DNA of 64,000 nt. It comes from Furfurilactobacillus milii (lineage in GTDB: Bacteria; Bacillota; Bacilli; Lactobacillales; Lactobacillaceae). A program made the position numbers and the translations under genes. The stretch spans positions 364,217 to 428,216 of the forward strand of contig NZ_JAIWJF010000002.1 in NCBI RefSeq assembly GCF_021654115.1, in the 5' to 3' direction. Under the pieces are notes generated by a model that was given only the letters and a program-made list of their open reading frames with translations, was not told where the DNA came from and made no database searches. Positions 7,892 through 17,399 of the stretch are shown here, in pieces (position 1 is the stretch's first letter; each line of letters begins with the position of its first letter).

Positions 7892-10144
7892 ATGAAACAA
7901 ACGTTTGACATCGAACCATGGAACGTGGTTACCCGCAAATTTGATCCAGAGGACAAGCGCCTCCAGGAATCAATGACTAGCCTTGGTAACGGTAATATGG
8001 GGCTCCGTGGCTTCTTTGAAGAAGATTACAGTGGCGATACTTTACCTGGTATTTATCTTGGGGGCGTGTGGTTCCCAGATAAGACGCGTGTTGGCTGGTG
8101 GAAGAATGGTTATCCTGCTTACTTTGGTAAAGTTATCAACGCGGTCAACTTTATTAAGGTCAATGCGGTGATTAATGGCGAAAAGCTTGATTTGGCCAAA
8201 GATCAAGTGAGTGATTTTAAACTTGATTTGGACATGCAACATGCTTTGTTGACCCGGACATTCACCGTGACGAAGGGTGCAGCTAAGCTGGCTTTCACGT
8301 TTGAACGGTTTGTCAGCGCTGCACAAAAAGAGTTAGCGGTTATTCGAGTTAGTGTTAAAAACGTGGGCGATCAGGCTGTTAAGCTAGAATTAAACTCATC
8401 GCTGGATGCTGATGTTCAAAACGAAGACGCTAATTACGACGAACGGTTCTGGGATGTGTTGAATATTGACGGTACCAGTGACCAAGGTGAAGTGGTCACC
8501 AAGACCAAGCCAAATAACTTTGGCACGCCTCAATTTACAGTTGGGATGCAAATGACCAATAGGAGCACATTGCCAGCTGTTGAAAACGGTGTTCAAACCG
8601 CAACTGAAATCACGAATGAATTTGGTGGTGAATTGGCCGCCGGCGAGACCGCTCAGTTGGAAAAACGTGTGATTGTGGTAACATCACGTGATTATGATGA
8701 CCAAATTGCCTTAACAGCAGGAATGCACGACTTGACGGCAGACGTTAACAAGCAATCATTTGATGACCTTTACCAAGCACACACGGCCGTTTGGGCTGAC
8801 CGCTGGACAAAGAGTGATGTTTCCATTGAAGGGGACGTTGGTGCTCAACAGGGGATTCGTTTTAATCTGTTCCAGCTGTTCTCGACCTACTATGGTGAAG
8901 ATTCACGGTTGAATATCGGACCAAAGGGCTTCACTGGTGAAAAGTATGGTGGTGCTACCTACTGGGACACAGAAGCCTTTGCAGTACCCGTTTATCTTGG
9001 CGTAACGGATCAAAAAGTTACCCGCAATCTGCTGATGTATCGTTATCAACAATTGGATGGCGCTTACCACAATGCAAAGATGCAGGGACTTAAAGGTGCC
9101 TTGTTCCCAATGGTCACCTTTGATGGCATTGAATCACATAACGAATGGGAAATTACGTTTGAAGAAATTCATCGTAATGGTGACATCGCGTTTGCGATAT
9201 ACAACTACACGCGTTATACGGGCGACAAGAGTTATGTCTTACACGAAGGTAGCAAGGTATTGACGGAAATTTCCCGTTTTTGGGCTGACCGTGTTCACTT
9301 CTCCAAACGTAATCAACAGTACATGATTCATGGTGTCACAGGTCCAGATGAATACGAAAATAACGTTGACAACAACTGGTACACAAACTACTTGGCTCAA
9401 TGGACGTTGAAGTACACGTTGCAGGTATTACAAGAGGTTGATGCAAAGCAGGCGGCTGATTTAGCTGTTAGTGATGAAGAAAAGAAGCAATGGCAAGATA
9501 TCGTCGACAAGATGTATCTGCCACACGATGACAAACTTGGCATTTTTGTTCAACATGATGGCTTCCTTGACAAGGATATCGAACCAGTCAGTGCGATTCC
9601 TGCTGATCAATTGCCAATTAACCAACACTGGTCATGGGACAAAATCTTACGGTCACCTTACATTAAGCAAGGGGATGTCTTACAGGGCGTTTGGGACTTT
9701 ATTGATGACTTTACACCTGCCCAAAAGAAGGCCAACTTTGATTTCTACGAGCCATTAACGGTTCATGAATCCAGCCTGTCCGCAGCCATTCATTCGATTT
9801 TAGCAGCTGATCTGCATTATGAAGATAAGGCTGTTGAAATGTACGAACGCACATCACGCTTGGATTTGGATAATTACAATAACGATACGGTCGATGGTTT
9901 GCATATTACATCAATGACTGGTAGTTGGTTAGCGATTGTTCAAGGATTCGCCGGCATGCGGGTTCGCAATGATGAATTACACTTTGCACCATTCCTACCG
10001 AAGAAATGGACCAGTTACCAATTCCGTCAACTGTTCCGTGGTCGTCTGATTGAAGTTCATGTGGATGCAAACGGAACAAACGTCAAACTGATTTCGGGTG
10101 ATCCACTTACGGTTTCAGTTAATGACAAGGAAGTTAATTTGTAG
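7892..10144 (+). CDS. malP: Maltose phosphorylase, glycoside hydrolase family 65
   Basis: The enzyme splits maltose with phosphate into glucose and beta-glucose 1-phosphate in the cytoplasm. The 750-residue length matches family GH65 maltose phosphorylases. The catalytic acid falls at E487 in GPDEYENN, the same number as the established catalytic Glu of the Lactobacillus brevis enzyme. Domains in order are an N-terminal beta-sandwich, a helical linker, the (alpha/alpha)6 barrel (about 330-690) and a small C-terminal beta-sheet. It is the last gene before a strong terminator; the usual partner gene pgmB for beta-phosphoglucomutase is not adjacent and not in the window. Trehalose or kojibiose phosphorylase is a less likely reading. 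Confidence 0.92.
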   Translation: MKQTFDIEPWNVVTRKFDPEDKRLQESMTSLGNGNMGLRGFFEEDYSGDTLPGIYLGGVWFPDKTRVGWWKNGYPAYFGKVINAVNFIKVNAVINGEKLDLAKDQVSDFKLDLDMQHALLTRTFTVTKGAAKLAFTFERFVSAAQKELAVIRVSVKNVGDQAVKLELNSSLDADVQNEDANYDERFWDVLNIDGTSDQGEVVTKTKPNNFGTPQFTVGMQMTNRSTLPAVENGVQTATEITNEFGGELAAGETAQLEKRVIVVTSRDYDDQIALTAGMHDLTADVNKQSFDDLYQAHTAVWADRWTKSDVSIEGDVGAQQGIRFNLFQLFSTYYGEDSRLNIGPKGFTGEKYGGATYWDTEAFAVPVYLGVTDQKVTRNLLMYRYQQLDGAYHNAKMQGLKGALFPMVTFDGIESHNEWEITFEEIHRNGDIAFAIYNYTRYTGDKSYVLHEGSKVLTEISRFWADRVHFSKRNQQYMIHGVTGPDEYENNVDNNWYTNYLAQWTLKYTLQVLQEVDAKQAADLAVSDEEKKQWQDIVDKMYLPHDDKLGIFVQHDGFLDKDIEPVSAIPADQLPINQHWSWDKILRSPYIKQGDVLQGVWDFIDDFTPAQKKANFDFYEPLTVHESSLSAAIHSILAADLHYEDKAVEMYERTSRLDLDNYNNDTVDGLHITSMTGSWLAIVQGFAGMRVRNDELHFAPFLPKKWTSYQFRQLFRGRLIEVHVDANGTNVKLISGDPLTVSVNDKEVNL

Positions 10145-10231
10145 TCAGTTTTAACGCTTGTTAGCAGAGACACTTGCTATTAGTTGTCATTTAAACTTCA
10201 AATTAAACTGTTACAAATCTGATCTAGTGTT

Positions 10232-10278
10232 AAAACCGTTGATTCATCGGCACTCATTGCTTATGAATCAGCGGTTTT
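10232..10278. terminator. Strong terminator after maltose phosphorylase
   Basis: The arms AAAACCGTTGATTCAT and ATGAATCAGCGGTTTT pair over 16 positions with one G-U, with A-tract and T-tract on either side, so it can act in both directions. The remaining gap up to tpx holds only the tpx promoter. Confidence 0.88.
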
Positions 10279-10355
10279 TACGACAATTGGTAAAATCAGG
10301 TCAGCACTATTTATTAATCTTTATAAATCGAGGCTGAAATTTAAAGTGCCAGTCC

Positions 10356-10383
10356 TTTACTTAACGGGGAAATGGTTTAGAAT
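10356..10383 (+). promoter_or_regulatory. Promoter of tpx
   Basis: TTTACT (10356-10361) and TAGAAT (10378-10383) with a 16-base spacer lie about 75 bases before the start codon. No operator palindrome such as a PerR box is obvious. Confidence 0.5.
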
Positions 10384-10458
10384 AAGGCTCAACGAACACC
10401 TTATGACCGTAATTTGTGGTGCTTTGTGAGTGAATTTAAATAGACAGGAGTGGTTCTT

Positions 10459-10956
10459 GTGGAAATCGTTGCAGATGACAATAAAGTACAGCTGGTCGGT
10501 GAACCGCTGGCCGTTGGGGATGCGTTACCGCATTTTAAATTATTTGATGAAGATGGCAATAAGGTCAAAATGGCTGAATTGTTGGGCAAACCACTGGTCA
10601 TTAGCGTGGTACCAGATTTGAACACGCCGGTATGTTCAGTGCAAACTAAGAAATTTAATCAGCAGGCTGATTATCATCAAAATGTTCGTTTTGTGACTGT
10701 TTCGAAGAATACACCGTTGGAACAAAAAAACTGGTGTGCGGCTGAAGGTGTGACGAATTTATCCGTGTTGTCGGATGAAGAAGAATCGTTCGGTTACGCG
10801 ACAAATCTGTTGGTTCCTGATTTAGACGTACTTGCGCGAGCCGTTTACGTAATGGATGCAGAGGGTAAAGTCGTTTATCGCCAAGTGGTCCCTAATATTG
10901 GTCAGGAACCTGATTATTTGGCCGCTTTAGACGCATTAGAACAGTTTGAAAAATAA
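10459..10956 (+). CDS. tpx: Thiol peroxidase Tpx (atypical 2-Cys peroxiredoxin)
   Basis: Tpx reduces hydrogen and alkyl peroxides in the cytoplasm using thioredoxin. With the GTG start at 10459 the protein is 165 residues, the family length. The peroxidatic cysteine is C59 in NTPVCSVQTKKF and the resolving cysteine C93 in KNWCAAEG, matching the 60/94 arrangement of the family. An upstream in-frame GTG at 10450 overlaps the CAGGAG ribosome binding site and is rejected. The gene is monocistronic: it has its own promoter and is followed by the valS T-box leader. trxA at 53901 could supply its reductant. Confidence 0.94.
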   Translation: MEIVADDNKVQLVGEPLAVGDALPHFKLFDEDGNKVKMAELLGKPLVISVVPDLNTPVCSVQTKKFNQQADYHQNVRFVTVSKNTPLEQKNWCAAEGVTNLSVLSDEEESFGYATNLLVPDLDVLARAVYVMDAEGKVVYRQVVPNIGQEPDYLAALDALEQFEK

Positions 10957-10986
10957 TCCGCTTTAATTGTGAGATGGAAAACCATC

Positions 10987-11015
10987 TTGACGGTCAATGC
11001 TGGACAGTTTATGAT
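10987..11015 (+). promoter_or_regulatory. Promoter of the valS T-box leader
   Basis: TTGACG (10987-10992) and TATGAT (11010-11015) are separated by 17 bases, placing transcription start near 11022, just before the T-box stem I. Confidence 0.65.
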
Positions 11016-11021
11016 AAAAAA

Positions 11022-11296
11022 TATTAAAGATGTTTGAAAACGAATAATGCATTGAACAAGAGAGTAGTGAATCGTGGTTTTATAGCAAGCTGGTGTTGAT
11101 GGAAGGCCGGTAAACGACGTGTAGCGAAAGTAGCTTGTTGGCAGGTTTGCTGAATCCGCTTGAGTGCTGAGCGTTAGTAGGTGAATTCGGGTCACGTCCG
11201 TTAAACCGTGCTTGAGTGGGGTAGTAATACCCAATTTAGGTGGTACCGCGATTAATCGTCCTAATTTTCTGTATGGAAATTAGGACGATTTTTTGT
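11022..11296 (+). promoter_or_regulatory. T-box riboswitch (valine) controlling valS
   Basis: The leader has the T-box sequence AGGTGGTACCGCG at 11238-11250 and a terminator with arms AATCGTCCTAATTT (11254-11267) and AAATTAGGACGATT (11277-11290) followed by Ts. In stem I, helix AACAAG/CTTGTT (11055-11060, 11134-11139) closes a loop with AGAGTAG on one side and GAAA-GTA-G on the other, so the specifier is GTA (valine) at 11130-11132. The TGGT segment would pair with an A73 discriminator, as expected for tRNA-Val. Uncharged tRNA-Val should promote readthrough into valS. Confidence 0.93.
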
Positions 11297-11380
11297 CGTT
11301 TGAAGGCACAACACGCTGCTTTCACCACATACGTTGATAACATTGCTTAAAAATTATGATGAGTTGAAAGGAATGATTAC

Positions 11381-14041
11381 ATGGCAACTAAAGATTTACC
11401 GACTAAATATGATCCACGTGCTGTTGAAAATGGTCGTTATCAAAAATGGCTGGATGCAGGATTATTTAAACCATCTGGCGACAAAAAGGCCAAGCCTTAT
11501 TCGATTGTTTTGCCACCACCAAACGTTACGGGGAAGCTTCATTTAGGACATGCTTGGGATACCGCTTTGCAAGATATGCTAGTTCGTTACAAACGAATGG
11601 AAGGCTACGACACATTGTGGGTTCCTGGTATGGATCACGCTGGCATTGCCACGCAAGCAAAGGTTGAAGCCCGCTTACGTGAACAAGGCATTTCTCGTTA
11701 CGATCTTGGCCGCGAGAAGTTCGTGGAACAAGTTTGGGACTGGAAGGATGAATATGCCGCTACTATTCATAAGCAGTGGGCTAAATTAGGTCTGTCCATG
11801 GATTACAGCCGCGAACGGTTTACCCTTGATGAAGGCCTTTCAAAGGCTGTTCGTAAGGTTTTCGTCGACTTGTACAACAAGGGCTTAATTTATCGTGGTG
11901 AATACATTATTAACTGGGATCCACAAGCCCGCACAGCATTGTCTGATATTGAGGTTATCCACAAGGACGATAAGGGTGCTTTCTACCACGTTAAGTATCC
12001 ATTCACGGATGGCACGACGTATGAAGGCAAGGATTATATTGAAATTGCCACGACTCGTCCCGAAACAATGTTTGGTGACGTTGCGGTTGCTGTCCACCCG
12101 AGTGATGAACGGTATAAGGAATTAGTCGGCAAGCACATCAAGGTACCATTGGTTGATCGCGAGATTCCGATCATTGCAGACGAATACGTTGACCCTGAAT
12201 TCGGAACAGGGATGGTTAAAATCACGCCAGCTCATGATCCAAATGACTTTTTGGTTGGTAACCGTCATAATCTCAAGCGGATCAACACCATGAATGAAGA
12301 CGCATCGTTAAACGAAAATGCTGGTAAGTATAACGGGATGGATCGTTTTGACGCTCGTAAGGCCATTGTTCAAGATTTGCAGGACGGCGGTTGGATGCTA
12401 AAAATTGACCCAATCGTGCACTCAGTTGGTCACTCAGAACGCACCGGTGTGCAGGTTGAGGCCCGCCTTTCAACCCAGTGGTTTGTTAAGATGAAACCAT
12501 TGGCAGAACAAGCATTGGATCACCAAAAGACAGATGACAAGGTCACATTCTGGCCTTCACGGTTTGAAGATACCTATGAACAATGGATGAATAACGTTCA
12601 TGACTGGGTTATTTCCCGTCAACTATGGTGGGGGCACCGGATTCCGGCTTGGTACAATAAGCAAACTGGTGAAACGTATGTTGGCATGGAAGCGCCGAAG
12701 GATGAAGAAAACTGGACTCAAGACCCAGATGTTTTGGATACGTGGTTTAGTTCAGGCTTGTGGCCGATGACGACTATGGGCTGGCCAGACATTGATAATC
12801 CAGATTTTAAACGGTATTTCCCAACTGATGATTTGGTTACTGGTTACGATATTATTTTCTTCTGGGTGTCCAGAATGATGTTTGAATCGGTTGAATTTAC
12901 TGGCAAACGGCCGTTTAAGAATGTGCTGATGCATGGTTTGATGCGGGACAATCAAGGCCGTAAAATGAGTAAGTCACTCGGCAACGGGATTGATCCAATG
13001 GATGTCATCGATAAGTACGGTGTCGATGCCATGCGCTGGTTCTTGGCTAACGGTTCAACGCCAGGTCAAGATGTTCGTTATGATACGACCAAACTTGATG
13101 CGGCGTGGAATTTCATTAACAAGATTTGGAATGCTAGCCGTTACGTCATTATGAATTTGGGCGACATGGAGAAACCAGTATTGCCAGACAAAGCAAACTG
13201 GAATTTGGCGGATCGGTGGATTTTGAGTCGGTTGAACCAAACGGTTGCTGACGTTCACCGCCTGTTCGATAAGTTTGAATTTGGCGAAGTTGGCCGTGCA
13301 CTTTATAATTTCATTTGGAATGATCTGTGTGACTGGTACATTGAAATGACCAAGGAAGTGCTTAACGGGGATGACGAAGCCGCTAAGAAGAACACGCAAA
13401 ATGTCTTGGGTTATGTTCTTGACCAGACGTTGCGTTTGATGCATCCGTTGATGCCGTTCGTAACGGAAGAACTATGGCAAGACATGCCGCATGAAGGTGA
13501 ATCCATCATGGTGGCGGACTACCCAGTTGTTCATGATGACTTTGATGATGCCAAAGCTGAAACTGACATGGGCCGCTTAATTGAGTTGATCACTGCGGTT
13601 CGTAATATTCGTGGTGAAGCCAATGCACCGATGAGTAGTGCCGTTGAACTGCTGATTAAGACCAATAACCCAGAGTTGAAGACACTGTTTGAAACGAACC
13701 GTGATTTTGTGGATCGGTTCTGTCACCCAAGTGACTTGCAGATTGGACCAGATGTTGTGGCGCCAAAACTGGCCATGTCAGCCATCATTTCTGATGCGGA
13801 AGTTTACATTCCGTTAGCTGAACTGATTAACTTAGATGATGAAATTGCGCGTCTTGAGAAAGAAGTCGCTAACTTGCAGAATGAAGTAACCCGTTCCGAA
13901 AAGAAGTTGGGTAATGAACGCTTCGTTGCTAATGCGCCAGAAGCAGTTGTCGCTGAAGAGCGAAGTAAACAAGCTGATTGGCAACAAAAACTGACAGCAG
14001 CCACTAGCCGTTTGGCAGAGGTTAAAGCGAGCCGTAATTAA
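11381..14041 (+). CDS. valS: Valyl-tRNA synthetase
   Basis: ValS charges tRNA-Val and edits misacylated threonine. The 886-residue class I synthetase carries the HIGH-type motif HLGH at residues 54-57 and KMSKS at 528-532, with the CP1 editing domain between them, an anticodon-binding helical region, and a C-terminal coiled-coil arm (about 820-886). An ATG with GAAAGGA upstream defines the start. It is controlled by its own T-box leader and closed by a terminator at 14086-14143. Length and motifs are standard; no anomaly seen. Confidence 0.97.
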   Translation: MATKDLPTKYDPRAVENGRYQKWLDAGLFKPSGDKKAKPYSIVLPPPNVTGKLHLGHAWDTALQDMLVRYKRMEGYDTLWVPGMDHAGIATQAKVEARLREQGISRYDLGREKFVEQVWDWKDEYAATIHKQWAKLGLSMDYSRERFTLDEGLSKAVRKVFVDLYNKGLIYRGEYIINWDPQARTALSDIEVIHKDDKGAFYHVKYPFTDGTTYEGKDYIEIATTRPETMFGDVAVAVHPSDERYKELVGKHIKVPLVDREIPIIADEYVDPEFGTGMVKITPAHDPNDFLVGNRHNLKRINTMNEDASLNENAGKYNGMDRFDARKAIVQDLQDGGWMLKIDPIVHSVGHSERTGVQVEARLSTQWFVKMKPLAEQALDHQKTDDKVTFWPSRFEDTYEQWMNNVHDWVISRQLWWGHRIPAWYNKQTGETYVGMEAPKDEENWTQDPDVLDTWFSSGLWPMTTMGWPDIDNPDFKRYFPTDDLVTGYDIIFFWVSRMMFESVEFTGKRPFKNVLMHGLMRDNQGRKMSKSLGNGIDPMDVIDKYGVDAMRWFLANGSTPGQDVRYDTTKLDAAWNFINKIWNASRYVIMNLGDMEKPVLPDKANWNLADRWILSRLNQTVADVHRLFDKFEFGEVGRALYNFIWNDLCDWYIEMTKEVLNGDDEAAKKNTQNVLGYVLDQTLRLMHPLMPFVTEELWQDMPHEGESIMVADYPVVHDDFDDAKAETDMGRLIELITAVRNIRGEANAPMSSAVELLIKTNNPELKTLFETNRDFVDRFCHPSDLQIGPDVVAPKLAMSAIISDAEVYIPLAELINLDDEIARLEKEVANLQNEVTRSEKKLGNERFVANAPEAVVAEERSKQADWQQKLTAATSRLAEVKASRN

Positions 14042-14085
14042 ATGAACGCTCTGTTACAAACGTTGGCTTGAAAAATGGTCAATTG

Positions 14086-14143
14086 AAAAAGCGCCGTTCT
14101 GTTAACTTGAACCAAGGCAATAAGTTAACGGAGCGGTGTTTTT
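14086..14143 (+). terminator. Terminator after valS
   Basis: Arms AAAGCGCCGTTCTGTTAACTT and AAGTTAACGGAGCGGTGTTTTT form a long, nearly continuous stem with a T-run, isolating the valS transcript from folC. Confidence 0.85.
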
Positions 14144-14221
14144 GTATGCTTTTCGCATGGCTAACATAGTCGTTGGTGTATGATAACAATTAGACAAATT
14201 GAGAATGAGTGGGGCACTGAC

Positions 14222-15553
14222 ATGGTTAAAACGTATGAAGAGGCTGTGGCTTATATTCACGGCCGATCAAAGTTTAAAAAATCACCAACATTAGATCGGA
14301 TGAGATTGTTTCTGGAGCGGTTAAACCATCCTGAAACGGATATCCAGATGGTTCATATTGTCGGAACAAACGGAAAGGGCTCTACACTAACCTTTTTGCG
14401 CAATCTATTACAGGCAGATGGGTTGACCGTGGGCAGTTTCACGTCACCATATTTGGTCCGTTTCAATGAGCGAATCAGTGTGGATGGTGAACCTATCAGT
14501 GATGCAGATATTCTACGACTGGTTCAAATCATTCAACCAGTTGAAGCAAAGTTAGACGAAGAACTGCCTGAGGGTGGACCAACAGAGTTTGAAACGTTGA
14601 CTGCCATGATGTTGCTGTACTTTGCTGAAGGACACGCTGATATCGTTCTGGTAGAAGCCGGTCTTGGCGGTCGCTTTGACTCTACCAATGTGATCACACC
14701 GCTACTGTCGGTTATCACAACCATTGGTTTGGACCATATGAAAATGTTGGGGGATACGGTTAGTAAAATTGCTTGGCAGAAAGCTGGCATTGCGAAGCCC
14801 AATGTCCCGATGATTACAGGAAACATCACTAATGACGGCGCGTTGTCCGTTATTCGTGAGGTCACTACACGTACGGACACGCCTTGGTTTGCCATGAACC
14901 GTGATTATCAGATTCACTATCAGTCGGCTCAGGGATGGCAGGAACGGTTTAGTTTTGATGGTTTTGATCAACATTTAAAGGATTTGACAATTAGCATGTT
15001 GGGTCGTTATCAAAGTGACAACGCGGCCACAGCACTAGCGGCTTACTTGAAATTGCATCAATTACAAAAGCTGCCAGTGTCAGTCAAAAGTATTCGTGAT
15101 GGCCTCAACACCGCTTTCTGGGCAGGGCGTTTTGAGAAGTTGAACGATCAGCCTTTGGTAGTGATCGATGGTGCTCATAATGAGCCAGCCGTGGATGAAC
15201 TTGCTGAGCTAATCAAAACGCATTTTGGGCAACAAAGTGTGACCATTATCTTTGCGGTTTTGGCGGATAAAGCTTACGAAAAAATGTTGCCAACGCTAGC
15301 GGCGTTGCCAAACGTGCATTTAGTGCTAACACATTTCGCAGGTCCTAATGCAAAACGAAATGCGGCAGATTTGGATGCGTTGGAGGCTAGCTTAAAACAC
15401 CCTGTACCCGAGTTTGACAACTGGCAGGTGGCAATTGCACAAACAGCAGGCGGCTTGTCCTCAGATGATGTTCTGATTATTACGGGGTCGTTGTATTTTA
15501 TTTCTGATGTGCGTCATTTATTTACAGATAATGATGAAGTGGCGAACAACTGA
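14222..15553 (+). CDS. folC: Folylpolyglutamate synthase / dihydrofolate synthase FolC
   Basis: FolC adds glutamate to folates so that they are retained and recognised by one-carbon enzymes. The 443-residue product has the Mur-ligase fold: P-loop VGTNGKGST near residue 50, a central ATPase domain and a C-terminal Rossmann-like domain with IDGAHNEPA. Several starts are in frame; the ATG at 14222 gives the usual MVKTYEEAVAYIH, while 14180 lacks a good ribosome binding site. It sits between valS and the radC-like gene, the common lactobacillar order. Whether it also has dihydrofolate synthase activity cannot be decided from sequence. Confidence 0.93.
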   Translation: MVKTYEEAVAYIHGRSKFKKSPTLDRMRLFLERLNHPETDIQMVHIVGTNGKGSTLTFLRNLLQADGLTVGSFTSPYLVRFNERISVDGEPISDADILRLVQIIQPVEAKLDEELPEGGPTEFETLTAMMLLYFAEGHADIVLVEAGLGGRFDSTNVITPLLSVITTIGLDHMKMLGDTVSKIAWQKAGIAKPNVPMITGNITNDGALSVIREVTTRTDTPWFAMNRDYQIHYQSAQGWQERFSFDGFDQHLKDLTISMLGRYQSDNAATALAAYLKLHQLQKLPVSVKSIRDGLNTAFWAGRFEKLNDQPLVVIDGAHNEPAVDELAELIKTHFGQQSVTIIFAVLADKAYEKMLPTLAALPNVHLVLTHFAGPNAKRNAADLDALEASLKHPVPEFDNWQVAIAQTAGGLSSDDVLIITGSLYFISDVRHLFTDNDEVANN

Positions 15554-15604
15554 CCCTCAATTTGCGTATGTTAAGTCAACGTCATAATTTGGAGGTTGGC
15601 AAAC

Positions 15605-16081
15605 ATGAAACAAATTGATACAAAAACAGAAGGGCAGACAAAATTAACAATTGGTACTCAAGCAGGGTCCAGCCGTACAGTCGGGATTGCGTTGAGCGAT
15701 GAAATGAGTGATTTACGCCAGGAAACGTTATTGCTGCTAGCACTGAATGTTAAAAATCAGGTTGTTGCCCGTTGCGAAGTTTTTCGTGGGACAGTGGACG
15801 CGTGCGTTGCCCATCCTCGCGATGTGTTTTATCAGGCGATTATCGCTAACGCAGCCAGAGTGATTGTTGCACACAATCATCCAAGTGGTCTGGCCAAACC
15901 CTCTCCCAGTGATCAGGAATTTGGTCAGCGTCTGTGGTTGGCTGGTCAGTTGCTTGGCATTGAGTTACTAGATTGTTTTATCGTTGGTCGTCATAGTTAT
16001 TTCAGTTTCGGCGAGCATGATCTCTTTAATGCCGTGACATTACCGGAAATTTTGGCTGAAAGAGATACGGCTACGTCGTAA
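15605..16081 (+). CDS. RadC-domain (JAMM/MPN) protein, short form
   Basis: The 158-residue protein contains the JAMM metal-binding motif HNHPSG....PSPSD (around residues 94-107) of the RadC/UPF0758 family. Complete RadC proteins have about 225 residues with an N-terminal helix-hairpin-helix region; here the family domain begins almost at once, so that part is missing. The biochemical function of RadC is unsettled; its old link to recombination repair is not well supported. The start is the ATG at 15605, nine bases after GGAGG; the upstream TTG at 15596 is too close. It lies between folC and mreB as in other lactobacilli, where this gene is often annotated radC. Confidence 0.85.
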   Translation: MKQIDTKTEGQTKLTIGTQAGSSRTVGIALSDEMSDLRQETLLLLALNVKNQVVARCEVFRGTVDACVAHPRDVFYQAIIANAARVIVAHNHPSGLAKPSPSDQEFGQRLWLAGQLLGIELLDCFIVGRHSYFSFGEHDLFNAVTLPEILAERDTATS

Positions 16082-16113
16082 TTTGGTTTGTTTAAGGAAG
16101 AATAAAAATCTTG

Positions 16114-16149
16114 ATAACAGTGGAAACGACCTGTTTTCACTGTTTTTTC
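16114..16149 (+). terminator. Terminator between radC-like gene and mreB
   Basis: Arms AACAGTGGAAAC and GTTTTCACTGTT with a six-T run follow the RadC-domain gene by about 35 bases. A TATACT sequence at 16155-16160 right behind it may be the mreB -10; no convincing -35 was found. Confidence 0.75.
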
Positions 16150-16208
16150 TATGGTATACTTTTTCCGATATGATTTGGCCCAAGGGTCTTTTGAAGGGAA
16201 GAAATACT

Positions 16209-17222
16209 GTGTTTGGATTAGGACAAAAAAACATCGGCATCGACTTGGGAACTGCCAACACACTTGTATATATTGACGGAAAGGGCATCGTTGTACGCGA
16301 GCCCTCTGTCGTCGCACGTAACACGAATACAGGTGAAGTAGTTGCAGTTGGCCAAGAAGCACGTAAGATGCTGGGTCGTACCCCCGGTAGCATTTCAGCT
16401 ATTCGACCAATGAAAAACGGGGTTATTGCCGATTATGACACGACGGTAGCCATGATGAAGTATTACATTCAAAAGGCCCTCGGTCGGTCTTCTGAAAAGC
16501 CATACATCATGGTCTGTGTGCCAAGCGGGATTACTGAAGTTGAAAAGCGTGCAGTGATTGATGCTACTCGTGTGGCTGGTGCCCGTGACGCATACGTCAT
16601 TGAGGAACCTTTTGCAGCTGCAATTGGTGCCGGTCTTCCTGTCATGGATCCAACTGGTAGTATGGTTGTTGACATTGGTGGTGGTACTACCGATGTTGCC
16701 ACAATCTCACTTGGTGGGATTGTATCCAGTCGGTCCATTCGTATGGCTGGTGACAAACTCGATGAGTCAATTGTTGCTTTCGTGCGTCAAAAGTACAACT
16801 TGTTGATTGGTGAAACGACAGCAGAAAACTTAAAGATTCAAATTGGTTCTGCTTCTGTTGAAGCCTCCGAAAGCATGGATGGCGCGTCGATTCGAGGTCG
16901 TGATTTGATTTCTGGTTTGCCAAAGACCATTGACGTCACTGCTGAAGATGTTGCCAAAGCAATTCACGACACCATTGTTGAAGTGATTGCTGCCATTAAG
17001 GAAACACTGGAAGAAACCTCACCTGAAATTGCGGCGGACGTTATCGATCATGGAATTGTCTTGACCGGTGGTGGTGCATTACTGAAGAATCTTCAGGATG
17101 TTATTTCTGAAGCAACCAAGGTGCCAGTGTTCATTGCCAACGAACCACTCGACTGTGTGGCTATTGGTACTGGTGAATCGTTGAAGAGTATTGACGTCAT
17201 GAAACGGCGCAACAACCGTTAA
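16209..17222 (+). CDS. mreB: Rod shape-determining protein MreB
   Basis: MreB is the bacterial actin that forms membrane-associated filaments and guides lateral wall synthesis together with MreC, MreD and RodZ. The 337-residue product starts [19 protein letters not shown] from a GTG at 16209, with GAAGGGA ahead; earlier in-frame starts extend into the terminator region and are rejected. Phosphate-binding motifs GIDLGTANT (near residue 10) and DIGGGTTD (about 156-163) are intact. It heads mreBCD; mreC follows after a 177-base gap with a strong hairpin. Presence suggests a rod-shaped cell. No divergence from the family is visible. Confidence 0.96.
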   Translation: MFGLGQKNIGIDLGTANTLVYIDGKGIVVREPSVVARNTNTGEVVAVGQEARKMLGRTPGSISAIRPMKNGVIADYDTTVAMMKYYIQKALGRSSEKPYIMVCVPSGITEVEKRAVIDATRVAGARDAYVIEEPFAAAIGAGLPVMDPTGSMVVDIGGGTTDVATISLGGIVSSRSIRMAGDKLDESIVAFVRQKYNLLIGETTAENLKIQIGSASVEASESMDGASIRGRDLISGLPKTIDVTAEDVAKAIHDTIVEVIAAIKETLEETSPEIAADVIDHGIVLTGGGALLKNLQDVISEATKVPVFIANEPLDCVAIGTGESLKSIDVMKRRNNR

Positions 17223-17255
17223 TAATTCGAAAATGTGTGGCACAAAGCATTGGTC

Positions 17256-17307
17256 TTGGTCGACAAAAATAATGTGTGAAAACGACATTGTTTTTGTCCA
17301 GACCGCG
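17256..17307. other. Intercistronic stem-loop between mreB and mreC
   Basis: GACAAAAATAATGT (17262-17275) pairs with ACATTGTTTTTGTC (17285-17298) over 14 bp with one G-U, around a nine-base loop; GGTC/GACC can extend it. No T-run follows, so it is not a normal terminator; an RNA processing or stability element is possible. Confidence 0.6.
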
Positions 17308-17399
17308 TCAACGGACGTTGAAAGTGGTTAGATAACCGCGACGCCAGCGCGTTTGTGTCACACTTTTTGATTGTGATGTTTTTAGACTTGGAGGTAACA

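Noticed and set aside
10972..10988. Hairpin AGATGG-AAAA-CCATCT after tpx as a terminator
   Set aside because: No T-run follows; its right arm runs into the -35 of the valS promoter. A weak tpx end structure at most.
13055..13444. 129-codon frame antisense to valS
   Set aside because: Lies wholly within a well-conserved synthetase gene and has no ribosome binding site or promoter.
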